DNA of 64,000 bases, taken from assembly GCF_964355755.1 (NCBI RefSeq), contig NC_092677.1, forward strand, positions 12,856,601 through 12,920,600, read 5' to 3'. Each line of letters starts with the position of its first letter. Positions within the stretch are counted from its first letter, which is position 1. The position numbers were made by a program, and so were the translations under genes. Of the stretch, positions 12,958-25,200 are shown piece after piece. The notes beneath the pieces were generated by a model. It was not told the origin of the DNA. It ran no database searches and saw only the letters and a list, made by a program, of their open reading frames with translations. Source of the DNA: Antedon mediterranea (Eukaryota; Echinodermata; Crinoidea; Comatulida; Antedonidae).

Positions 12958-13400
12958 TATTTTCATTTCATTTCATTTATTTATTTCACTTTACAAATAT
13001 AAATATAAAGTGGAGGAGCCTAAAAGAAAGCAAAGCTTGTGGTGAATAGGCTCCTCAAAACAAAAACAAAAAATAAGATATAAATAAAATAACACAATTA
13101 GAAACTCCAAAAAAAACAAAAAACAATTTAACTAATATCTTTTCTATAACACATAAGTTTAACATGTTTAAAACTAAAATAACAAGAAAAAAAAAAGATT
13201 ATATAAATTATTTAAGAAATATCCAAATATATCAATAATAAAAGAATCAATAATAAAAGAATTTACCAAGAACCTTCAACCAATAATAGTTAATTGACGT
13301 TTAAATAAAGCACAGTTATGAGATTTTTTAAGAAATAAAGGAAGAGAATTCCAGAGTTTAGGTCCAGTGTATACAAGGGTATTCATTTTTTCTATAATAG
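12958..13400 (-). mobile_element. LINE 3' fragment, minus strand
   Basis: Read on the minus strand, 13260-13395 gives YTGPKLWNSLPLFLKKSHN and ALFKRQL, the C-terminal signature of CR1/L2-like reverse transcriptase ORFs. A non-coding tail follows, ending in an (AAATG)n run (12958-12980). 5'-truncated. Located in the 5' intron of gene A. Confidence 0.8.
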
Positions 13401-13820
13401 TCCATGCGTTAAGTATACAGATATTGCTACATATAAACGGAGATGCATAACATATTACTGTTACATATCGATCTTAAATATCGATAAATATCGATTTGTT
13501 GATTTATATACAGATGTTTTATACGATTATTATATATAACTATTATTATACTTCAAATCTCGAAAACAAATTTTTACTTACTTTATCAACAAATATACAT
13601 CCACATGAACATATTTCTAGTTGTACTTTGCCTTTTGATGGAAAATTAAATGCGTTATTGATATAATGCAATAATCAAAATTAAAAGAGTCAAAAGAGGG
13701 AGATTATTATGTTATTGATTGATAAAAATGATCAAATTACTGTAGAAGAAGAATAAGATGTGATATCATTCGATATTGTAAAATATTTGAAAATGATTTT
13801 ATTTTAAATAAAAAACTTAC

Positions 13821-13920
13821 CGTACTGATAATTATGCGTCTTATTATTCAAATAATTGCAAATATCTGTCGCCAGAATTAAATAATGTCCATAAAAGAAA
13901 ATCCTTGATTCGCAAAAGCA
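13821..13920 (-). other. Candidate 5' non-coding exon and promoter side of gene A
   Basis: A donor GTAAGTTTT at 13820-13812 lies upstream of the first coding exon, which needs such a donor. The equivalent place in gene B (29440) has the same GTAAGTTT and similar flanking bases including GACGCATAA or GACGCACGA. Further upstream both genes share a CG-rich block with CGCGCATG (about 14045-14085 and 29617-29650). The transcription start is not visible, so the far border is approximate. Confidence 0.4.
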
Positions 13921-14821
13921 AACGTAAAATGTCCGTGAACAGATTCAGACGTTATAAGCACAGGTACGTATGCCAGTTTTATCGATAACAGATTTGATAC
14001 ATACATATATATTCAACCAACCAGAAACCAGAACCACTATTAACGCGCGCGTGCGCACTTTGATATAACCAAACGCGCATGTCATCAAGTTAATGGTTTT
14101 ATTGAAATGTGGATGTCACTGTTAATTGGCTCATGCATGGAGCTAATAGCTCCATGTCTCATGTAAGCAACAAAACGTAAATGAAGTCTCACTTCCGATA
14201 GCTTTGGCTGAATATTACCTCGTTGAATATTTTAGCTCGTAAACTGATCGATATTAGTAAATTAAATGTTATTATATTCATTCAGGTTATGTCCAGATAT
14301 AAAAAAAATACGTATGCGCTTGTATAATTAAAATTGAAATTAGATACAGGATTGATATATTATCACTGACAAATCAAATAAGATTTAATTTAGTTTCAAA
14401 TAAACCTGATATCTCGTATCACATGTTTTCAATCTATTCTATAGTTTTGGTTAAATGTATGTGGAAAACACATCAAAACACACTTCAGATACACTATTTC
14501 ATTTTTCATACAATACATATGGATCATCGTTGATGATGTCATAACTTTAATGACATTATGGTTCCAAATTAAGCACTGTACATTATACAATTGTGCTATT
14601 ATACACACAGTGCTAAAGCAATAATCTATAATTGAATAGAATACATTAACGTCATGTCTACAGTATGAAGGTGCCACTGTTTATCTCCATAACTCAATAA
14701 TGTTAATAATGACTGTTTAAACATTACTTTGTACAGTTATTAGGAATACCAGTCTATTTGAATGGCTACGTCACAACACCGAGTGTGCTATTATTATATC
14801 TAAAAATTGCTATAGATGATT

Positions 14822-15036
14822 CCAGAATGACGTGACGGTTGTACACTACTGTATATGTTCGGTCCTTCCCCCCCCCCCCTCCTCCTCCTCCAGAATGACG
14901 TCACGGTTGTACACTACTGTATTATGTTCGGTCCTCTTCCCCCTCCTCCAGAATGACGTCACAGTTGTACACTATGTTCGGTTCTCTTCCTCAAGAATGA
15001 TGTCATAGTTGTACACTATGTTCGGTCTTCTACCTC
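14822..15036. promoter_or_regulatory. Four tandem units with CRE-like sites
   Basis: Units of about 45-68 bp start at 14822, 14890, 14948 and 14991. Each has GAATGACGTCA-type sequence, then GTTGTACACTA and ATGTTCGGT, separated by C/T-rich stretches. The eight-base core is TGACGTGA, TGACGTCA, TGACGTCA and TGATGTCA (near 14828, 14896, 14954, 14998). TGACGTCA is the canonical CREB/ATF site. The cluster lies about 1 kb upstream of gene A and downstream of gene B. Confidence 0.6.
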
Positions 15037-15239
15037 CCCCTCTTTTGCCATCAATACAACGGTGCATAATATAAAGAAGAAGCCTATAGACCACCTTCAA
15101 ATTGATTTTCAGTACACATACTACTGTTCGGTAGTCGCAGGAGCAACTTTAAAATATATAAGATATTAAATGTTAATAAATAATGGATAATAAATATAAA
15201 TTACAATTATGGAAAATTAAATTTACTATAAAAATGTTA

Positions 15240-15300
15240 CTCCGAATAAAGTGGGGCAAGCCATTGTCATTCACTATGACTTGTCTTACTTTATTCGGAG
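15240..15300 (+). ncRNA. Candidate RNA hairpin (pre-miRNA-like or transposon remnant)
   Basis: Arms 15240-15260 and 15280-15300 pair along all 21 bases if transcribed on the plus strand, using three G-U wobbles; three further pairs follow one mismatch. A T run (15304-15312) follows. On the minus strand the wobbles become A-C mismatches. Function unknown. Confidence 0.4.
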
Positions 15301-15316
15301 GGCTTTTTTTTTATTA

Positions 15317-15421
15317 TCATATTAAAATAATAATTGTTATACATGTAAATACAAAATACATTGTGATGCAAATTAGGTCGAGGCTACCTTTTGTGCTTCT
15401 TGTAGTATCAGTCGGTTCGCT
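15317..15421 (-). CDS. Tentative last coding exon of gene B
   Basis: After donor GTAAGATT at 16038 the frame needs a phase-0 acceptor. At 15422-15423 a pyrimidine-rich acceptor ending TTTATTTGTAG opens SEPTDTTRSTKGSLDLI, then a hydrophobic run and TGA at 15319-15317. A minus-strand AATAAA follows directly (15310-15315). The tail would be short with an oddly hydrophobic end. Reading through the 16038 donor instead gives about 28 more codons before a stop near 15950. The exact tail is uncertain. Confidence 0.4.
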   Translation of the reverse strand, partial: SEPTDTTRSTKGSLDLICITMYFVFTCITIIILI

Positions 15422-16168
15422 CTACAAATAAAATCAAGAGAAGGTAAGTAAGTTTATATGAGATTCAATACTACTTAAGCTGCTCAGTTTCACTTTGACG
15501 TGTCGCGACGCACGGACGTACTTAAAACTGTATTTGGTTCCCACAGAGACGCAACGCAAGGACGTAAACGCAACACAAGCGAATTGACCAATCACATGCG
15601 ACTGTTCGATTAATCCATCGCTTGTGATTGAGCCAATCACTGTACGTTGCGTTGCGTCGTAGTAGTAGGAACAAAGCTTGAGTGCAACTCAAGTAATTTG
15701 ACAAATCACGACGCGATGGGTTGCCGAACTATCAGTTGTGATTAGTCAACTCGCCTGCGAGCCTTGCGCCTACGTCGTTGCGTCGCGTCCAAGTGGACAC
15801 CAACGTGCATGTCTCATTATGAATTCTTTGTGTTACACAATTTTATATCTTAACTCTATAAACCGCACATGATGATTTTTAGATTTAATATTTAAGCAAC
15901 CTGCTCTCCTACGACCTGTGAATGTGATCACATCAATTAGGTTTCTTAAACCGCATTAGTTTTTGTTTCCATATTGCACACTTGCACAGACATTAAATAA
16001 TTAGTTGTCGCTTCCATTGTAATTACATATAATCTTACCGATGAAGTATTGTCGACCTTCATGCAACGACGAAAAAGAATGTTCTTAATTTGGCCATTAA
16101 GACAGCAATGAAATAAGAAGATAAAGAAACCCTAGAATGAAAGAATAATTAAATTCTCGAGTAAAGAT

Positions 16169-16210
<42 letters not shown>

Positions 16211-19200
16211 AGCTTCTTCTTCTACCAGAAAGTCTATATAGGGCCTTGGCCTATCAGGTAAATCAGGTACCTCCCGGCTATATTAACAAACATCGTATCC
16301 AACATTAAAAAAGGATCTAATGATATTGACAAAGAAACATTATAAGTAAGTCTGATTTATGTGTACATTGTGCGCATGCAAGATGCGATTATTTTACTAA
16401 ATATGTTAAATAAGTTACTTAGCCTATGCCATACACGAACAAAATTTCATTTTATAATTAGACGGATTTTTAAAAAGGCATTAGGCATAATTAAGTATAT
16501 GACTACAATGTTTTATAGGCACGTGTTACATTATATCACTGTTAGAATTTTCACAACGTTTTACGTTAAAAACAAATAAATATTAAATTTGAATTAACAA
16601 TACATGACACACTAGGTAATACAAGAGGCTCACCTGCAGTGAATTACATATAGCAAACAGGTACTGAAGGAATAACGTCTGTTGGCTAAGAGCAAGTAAA
16701 CCGAACACCCAAGTTAATCCGAATACAGGCAGTAAAACTGCGGCTGCGCGTAAAGTACGGCTGTATGGATATATAGAAAAAAAAGTTAAATTACGACGGC
16801 GGGTCAAAAATTATGATCCTGATCCTCACTCGATTATCGGTACTGTATCTCTCCTAGTATCATCGATAATTCTACAATATAGCATCACATGTGTTCCACA
16901 TGTATCGCCTATCATTGTGATACTAGAAAAATATTGTCGTACGTGGAGATACAGCAATGAAAATCGAGTAATGAAGTCGCATTAAAGTTGTCCTATTCTT
17001 ATGTTGTTTTAATATCATGATTACCGTGTTTGTTCTCTTAGTGGTTTCGACTTGACTGACTTCACACTGGTAAATGTCTTTAGGACAATTACCATAATTG
17101 TTGTATTTAGCTGCAAAATAAATATACTGTCATTGAAAAATAAATCGTTTCAATGCGCACTAAAAATGGAAAAGTTTATATATTCATAACATAACATAAC
17201 TATTGACCAATCAAAGGCCAACTACTTTGCAGTTTAAACGGGACAATACCGCCCTCAATAATACTACTGAGATACAAGCGATATATTGTACATAGGTAGG
17301 CCTGTACATACCATAATAATTGTTATCACTGGGCCAATAAACGCCCAAATAGTGCCTTTGTCGGCGGCCAGCCAGCATGCAGTATCCGTACCATAGCCTT
17401 CGAGTCTTACAGCCATGGTTACAATCACTATGATGGCAGGAATTCCTGTAAAATAGGTACAGTACTAAATTATGAAAAAATATTATTTGCAAATGTCATT
17501 ATTTTATGTTATTTCAGTAAGATGGATTTTAGAAAAAACGGAAGGCTAATTCTAGGAGCTGAGGCACATTGTAATGTATTTAAAAAGTCATACAATCACC
17601 CCGCTATGTCAGCAGAGTAAACTGTTTTGTTATTATTTTCACAAGCTACTCTACACAGGTAAGGTAAATTTCGATAGACAGCTTACCCCATCCTATCGGG
17701 TAGTAAACATGGAACTTTCTCCTAGATCGGCCATGAGTCAAGTTGCGTACTTTACTGTACATATGCATCGCTTCCACCGCCATCCACATGAACACCACAA
17801 GGAAGAAATAATGCATGAAAATGGCGATACCAGTGCACACATTCTGAACGGGAAAAAGTATATATCTAAATGTAAACATCCCCATAACAGGTGGTGGTAA
17901 CAATCTAGGCCTACACAGGGACATTCCTTATTTCATAATTCATTCAATAAAAATACTATATAAGCTTACTTTATTTTTAGTTAGCTCGATTCCAAATAGA
18001 AACAATGAATCTGCTATTATCAAGGCGATCACGAGGTTGATGTGAATCGACGTGCATTCATAATTCAATCGTCTGAAACGACAATAATAATATTGATGAT
18101 AATGATGATGATGATGATACTGATGGTACTGATGATAATGATAATAAGGAGGAGGAAAAATTATACGAATGTGTTGTGGTTAATCTTCATATCAATTTAC
18201 ATAGACATTAGTTGAAGTTAAAATTTCAATAGACAATAATTAATGACAATTACAAAATTTAGACAATATTTACCTAATACTTAAGAAATAGATTAGTCTT
18301 TCATTACACAATAATTAACACGTTACCCTATATCGAAATTAAATTATTGCCCTTAGGTCAACAATGCACTAAAAGCCTACAGCCTATTAGATGCAAAGTG
18401 ATCATTTTACCATTAAACCCGTTTTCCACTTGTCAAATCTATCCGAAAGCGTTGACCAATGAAAATGCGTATTTATATACTTTTTGTGACGCGATAAATT
18501 GCGCAACCAATCAGAACTCATGAATGCTCGATTCGCACGAATATAATTATATACGTAGTCGAGCCCTATTAAACAAACTTACTTGAAGTAAACTATCATT
18601 ACAATAAGAGTTGTAATCAAGGAGAATAAAGACAGTGAAAGTCCAACGTATGTTATTATACTCAATGCGGCCTCATTCACATCACCAATCTAAAAAACAA
18701 TACATACAAAATATACTTTCAATTTAAAAACTTAAAGATGTATTGTCCCTTTAAACACAAAAAAATGAAGGTCAAAATATTCTAAATATAAATTGGCCAT
18801 ATCAAAGTAATATTAAAGTTATTCAGTTTAAGTTGAAAGTTCGAGCCAAAAGCAAGAAATCATCGCGAGCGAAAGTAAACAAAGATTTCAAACCACGAGT
18901 ATGCATTATGCATATGCTAATTAAGATTGTTTACAACTCGTCATGGTTGAGGTGTTTTCACACAGATCGCGAGGAAGTTTTAGGATTATGCATACAGAGT
19001 AGCCAAACAAGCGCGTTGCATTATAAGATATGTTTTGATCGAAAACTTTGACTGGAAGTCAAAATTATTTTTTAAACAAAAAAACGTCTGTATTTCAATT
19101 AAATGATTTTTTTTTCGACAAATTTTTGGTGAAAGTTAATAACTATTATGATACTTCAAAATGACCCACTTTTTGTCGAAATATTTTATTTTTCATTTTT

Positions 19201-22200
19201 TTGGAATTCGACAAAGGGACAATACATCTTTATAATTATGTAGGCCTAACTTCTGTTGGTGTTATTTTTAGCCTATCTGTGCATGTAACGCTAGTTTGTG
19301 GCGTGATGTAGGCTTAATTGCTAATGAGTCGAAATAGGCGGCCTATAAAATACCGACAAAAAAAGACAGAATATACCTCTACATCATCAGCGGCTTGTAG
19401 AAGAATAGAGAAGCTGGTTAGGTGGTAACAGTGACACGTGGTATAGGTTCGATTCACTTCACTGACATTGCATCCGTCTGATGACCACACCCCTCCTGCT
19501 GAGTACCTAACAATTGTATTAATAGTACGCTTATAAGTCAATAATTGCAGGTGATGATTGTACATTGCATAGTCCGTTCCATAGTTCTTATCCAATGAGA
19601 AGCATTCTAATATAGACACCGGTTTGTGTCTTTAGGAGGGCCCGCGTCACTATAGTAAACGTTATGCTAAGCATTTAGATCTGCTGTGCACTTTCTAATT
19701 ATATAATAGACCTAAGTCAGAAATGTAGTTAAACTACTTGACGTGTTTATGGATTTTCTTACGTTTCGTTGAATTTCCAGTAGACACAGTGCGTCCTTGA
19801 TGTAGTTGCATTCTACGTAAAAAATATTTTAAATAGTTTTCAAACCATTGTGTATAAAAGAGCATAAGACTAGAGTTTGTATATTTTTGGCTAAAAAAAT
19901 ATGAGTACCCATCAAAACGATCGCAGTTAAACTGGGAAAGTTTGACTTAACCAATTTAAATTAATGATAATTTAAATAGTAATATATAAAAAAACATTAT
20001 TCTTTACCTGATTAAGGTTTTCAAACACAATTTCTATAGGTTCGTCAAAAATCAGTGGTTGATCCTTATACACCTTAACAGTGATAGATATTATCCGTCC
20101 GTTTACACTATAAATCTCATCCCTAAAATATATATACAGAAGCAAATTCTGAGAAATGGAGATTACAAATCTAGACTTTTATGTTATTTGGTTTTAACAA
20201 CTGAAGCCTGTTTTCCACTTGACGAAGTCATTCACGCGAATGTAAACTTTTGGCAAATACGCATGCGTATTTATACTACAGCCAATCACAGATCAGGAAA
20301 CTTTCGACTACCGTGAATAGTATTCGCCAGTGAAAAACAGGCTTAAATCTTTAACTTTTATCCTTCTTTTAAAGCTATAGCTACTTACATTTTTCTCAGG
20401 ATTTAAGTTATTGTTATTAAGTTATTGTTATTCTCTAAGAAGTAATATTGAAATAACTGTCTTGACTTACTCTTTTCCTGTTTCCAGGGATGCGTTTAGA
20501 ATAGCATCAAATTCAGAATATATGACATAAGAAATCGCAATATGACCTTTCGTAGGAAAATGAAGTAGAATTGTTAACGTTTTCAATTTTTTATTTTTTA
20601 AAATTTTTGTGGTTAACTAACCACCTTTATTTATTCAATGTTACATAAACAACAATTACAGAATCTCACATATATTTACATTATTTTCTGCATATTTTTT
20701 GTTATGTTATCTATTACAAAATATATTGCATGTTTAATAAAAAAGTTGTTTAGTTATGAAACGTTTGTTAACTTATTTATCATCATCGTTTTCAATTTTC
20801 AATTAATTTAATTCAAAATAACATTTATTTACTTCCTTTTAAGATTTAAACAATAGGCCCTATTGGAATAAATAGAAATTAACATGGACAAATAACAAAA
20901 AACCTAAGGAAAAGGGGGATCCTAGAAAGATAGCGGATCTTAAGTTGGGTCTGCCTCGGACACAAAACCAATGGACAAACAAGGGGAACAAATCAAACAG
21001 AAAACAACCAGGACATCAAACACTATGGATTCCGACTAAGTAACCAATAAGAAAGAAGGGATGGGAAATGCAAAAGTGAATTAATATTAATAGCAAAGTG
21101 TTTTTTAGCTTATTAGAAAACGAATATTTGTTGACAGCGCTAATTATATTTGGAGGTACAAAATTACCAAAATTGGACCAGTAAATCTCTTATGTTGAAA
21201 ATAGTTAGTTTTATGAGGGGGTATAAAATTATCAAATCTATTTCGTGTGCGGTGATTCTTTAACAATATATAGTGCGTGACGAAACGAAATAGCATATAT
21301 AAGCTCGCGTCACTAAGGGCACAACCTCTGATCCATGACATAAATCTTACTAATAAATGAAAAATAAAGCTTATACTTTACAAAAGTATTCATAACATAC
21401 GAAATCTATTTGCTATAATCGCCTTGGGAACGTTGACTGCAACTTGGTTGGAATTAACAGTTGAGCCATCATACGTATATCTACTATCTATCTGTATTAT
21501 CACATCTGAAATTAAGGTAAAAAGTAATATTCTTTCTCTTCCCAAAAACAACGGAAATATCACACGCAGGTTAGGCCTATACTAATACAGAACAGAAATA
21601 CGGTAGTAAAGTACAGGTAAGTCAGACCTACAACGTGTACGTATCATTGGAATTGAGCAGAGCTCTATTAAATCTGTTTTTGAAAAGCGATTGATTATAA
21701 GAAAACACATTCTATATTTCAAGATTCTAATCATCCCATGCATAATGTATTTGAGGTGTTACGTAGCGGTAAACGTTACCGGCCCATCATTTTTCGTACA
21801 AATAGGTTTCGTGACAGCTTTTATCCAGTTGCCGTTCTAGCAGTGATGTTACACTTTGAATTGTAATTGTTTTTTTATTTTTTTATTTGTATATTTTTTT
21901 CAGAGCAAACATAATTTCTATGTATAATTTATATGCAAATGACCAATAAATGGAACTACTTTTACACTGATGAACTGTCATTCCCAGTCTAAGGCTTCTC
22001 TGATGTATTTTGCCAAGTAGGCCTAAGTATAATAATAAGTGATACGAAGGCAAGGAACTTACCAAATAAAACACTTGATGCATTGAGTAAGATCCTATCG
22101 TTATCATATTTAGAAAAAGCTTTCCGCACCCTTACTGCTAAAAGTGATGAAATGTTATCAACATCGTTAATCAAAGTACTCAATTCCCAAGAACTCTAAA

Positions 22201-25200
22201 AGAAATAGTGAACAAAAACAATTAGGTTTCATTGTAACAAATAATGTTTGTATTTATTGTATCAAAAAGATTGAAGACTGTAGACGTCGTTGATATAATA
22301 AAACCTCTATTAAGGCTGGGGCACCTTCATGGCCCATCAATATCCCCCCTAAATGAAGGATGTCCCATAAATACCGGATTGGCGTATTAATATTCCGCTC
22401 ATCGTTTCATAAAAAATTGTCCTCGATAATAGGGATGTCCCAAAAGGAGGTGTTTAACTGAATGCAAGAATGACGAACCCGTAAAATTAATTAAATGTTA
22501 ACCTCAACAAGAAAATATGAAGAAAGAAAATATTACCATATCTGTCTGATTTATTATAATTGGATTGAAGTCATCAACAACGTCCTAAAAAAAAAAAATT
22601 TACAATGATTTATATATATAATGATTTATATTATCACATTAGGCAATTGAACATTAATTCGAAACCGCCCGGTGATATACTGAAATTTAATTAATTAATT
22701 TGAAATGATTTATATTATTATATATATAATTGTAAAAGCGTTGTTTCCGTTACAATTTAAAAGAAAGTACAAATAATAAACACTTTTCGATTAGAGGACA
22801 CAACAACGACTGAAATTATTCATTATGTAGGCCTTGTGAACTAAAAACATAATTATGAAATAAAGTTAAAACTTTTTAACGAACCGTAACAAATATTTCT
22901 ATCTCATTATCTTCTTTAAGTTGAGAAAGCAGTTTCGTTGAAATCTTTTCCTTTATTTCTTCTATACTTGTCAGTTCATCTGAAATAAACATTATACTGT
23001 CATGCGTAAAGCCTGTTTTCCGCTACGTGAATATATTCGCGTGTGTGCGAATAAATCGTTGACTAATGCAAATGGATGCGTATTCACATTTTCATCTACT
23101 TTTTGTGACGTGAATAAACAATACGCAACCGGCCAATCAGAACACAAGAATGTTTGAGAACATATTTCCTAATGGAAAATAGGATTTAAGTCACTTAAAA
23201 CAGTCTCTAATGCTACTCTTTCTTTAACCTACTACCTTTGTGAAGTCTAACTAGAGCTCACCTTCGGTTATATTTTGGCTGGTAAATTCACCACTCCGAC
23301 CAAAAGAACCCCCTGCGCCGCCTCTGACGTCAGCGTGTAAATTGATATCTTTAACTTGTAAATCCCAGGAAAGCAATCTGATAACTCCACCTGCCCCGCC
23401 CCCACCACAGTAGCTAGTCAGATTTGGCACGAACGAGCTAACACCACCAACTGCGGTTAGATAAGCACTCCTTCCTAATATAATCTAAATTTAAGAAATA
23501 CATTATGCAATCTGTTAAATAGGAACAAATGATGATTGATTTTTTCACAAATTGATAATTTTTATTAGCAAAATCATATGCCCGTTTTTCTACTGAGCAA
23601 GATGTTTTTATTAATTAATTTTAAATTAAAGAGAACAGTATTTTCTTGCCAACAGAAACAGGTCTACATGAACAAAATTATATTTTGATTCCAGTGTTGA
23701 TCGTCTAATAAACGGAATCTGGGAAGCAATTTTTAGCTAACAAAAACGCGATATTTTTTTTTATGAAACAGTTCTTCAGAAATAGAAACTGTTCCTTACT
23801 GTATTTGCGATAACTTGTATCATTCCGCCACTACCACCACCCATAGTGTCCGCTCTTGATTCTATAATGAGTCCGCCCTGACCATCAGCAGTCATTGAAG
23901 AATCTTTAAATAAAGCATGCTAATAGCTATAGAGTACTAAGGATCTGATTAACGTTATACACATTAGGCCTACAGCATGGAAAATAAAAATGACCTGATT
24001 TTTTTTTTTTTATTTCATATTTATATTAATACAAACAAACACAAATTTAAAAGAAAAGACCTTAAAAAATAACCTATATGAATCAAAAAGACGCTATGAC
24101 AACACAAACAATCAAAAAGAGCTTAATAAAATAAAAAAATGACCAGAATGGTCTGGGGAGAATTCAAACTACATTTGAAAAATATCCGTGTTCCATCCTG
24201 AGGGGAGTACCATTGGCAGTCATTTATAAACGCAGCGCAAGCGATGGATGAACTGTCATTGGTCAACTTCATCTCTTTTACAAAATTTGTATTTTTAGGC
24301 CCAACATATAACACGAATTTGTTCACAGATAACATTATGAAAGGAGCAAAGATACAACATAGGCCTACTTACTGATAAAAATAAAATTACTACTGGATCT
24401 GAATTCCATAGCCCCGCCTCCACGTCCTTTATATATGCGCGGGTTATCGCTCCATTCTCCACCTAAAAACAATAACACAAACATGTGTACATCATGGCAC
24501 ATGTGTACATCATGGCACATGTGTACATGGCACATCATGACACTGGCACGTCATGTAGGTCTACTTTATGGCACGTCATGTGTACATCATCATGTGTACA
24601 TAATGGCACAACATGCATCATGGCACGACATGTGTACATCATCATGGCACATCAAATCACGCGTGTACATCCTGGCACAACATGTGTACATCATTGCACG
24701 TAATGAACTTCATGGTACGACATGTGCACATCATGGTACAACATGTGTACATCATGGCACAACATATGACATGTACATCATGGCACGTAATGTACTTCAT
24801 GGCACGTCATGTGTACATCATGGCACGTTATGTGTACATCATGTGACATCATGTGTACATCATGGAACAACATGTGTACATAATGGCACAACATGTGTAC
24901 ATCATGGCACAACATGTGTACAGCATAGCACAACATGTATACATCATGGCACATCATGTACTTCATGGCACCTTATGTGTACATCATGTGACATCATGTG
25001 TACATCATGGCACAACATGTGTACATAATGGCACGTCATGTGTACATCATGGCACAACATGTATACATCATTGCACAACATGTGTTCATCATGGCACATC
25101 AATATATATTATATTTCTGTTTATTCTTTTTTTTTAAAATTGTGATGATGCAGCAGATATTTCGTGTTGTTATTGTTGGCTAATACTTGCTGTTTTGATG

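Noticed and set aside
15183-15431. 82-codon plus-strand frame with hydrophobic content
   Set aside because: Overlaps the hairpin and the antisense of the tentative gene B tail; no support as a protein.
24435-25183. Several long overlapping frames (up to 197 codons) on both strands
   Set aside because: Produced by a 21-bp tandem repeat inside a gene B intron; no splice context and no protein-like composition.
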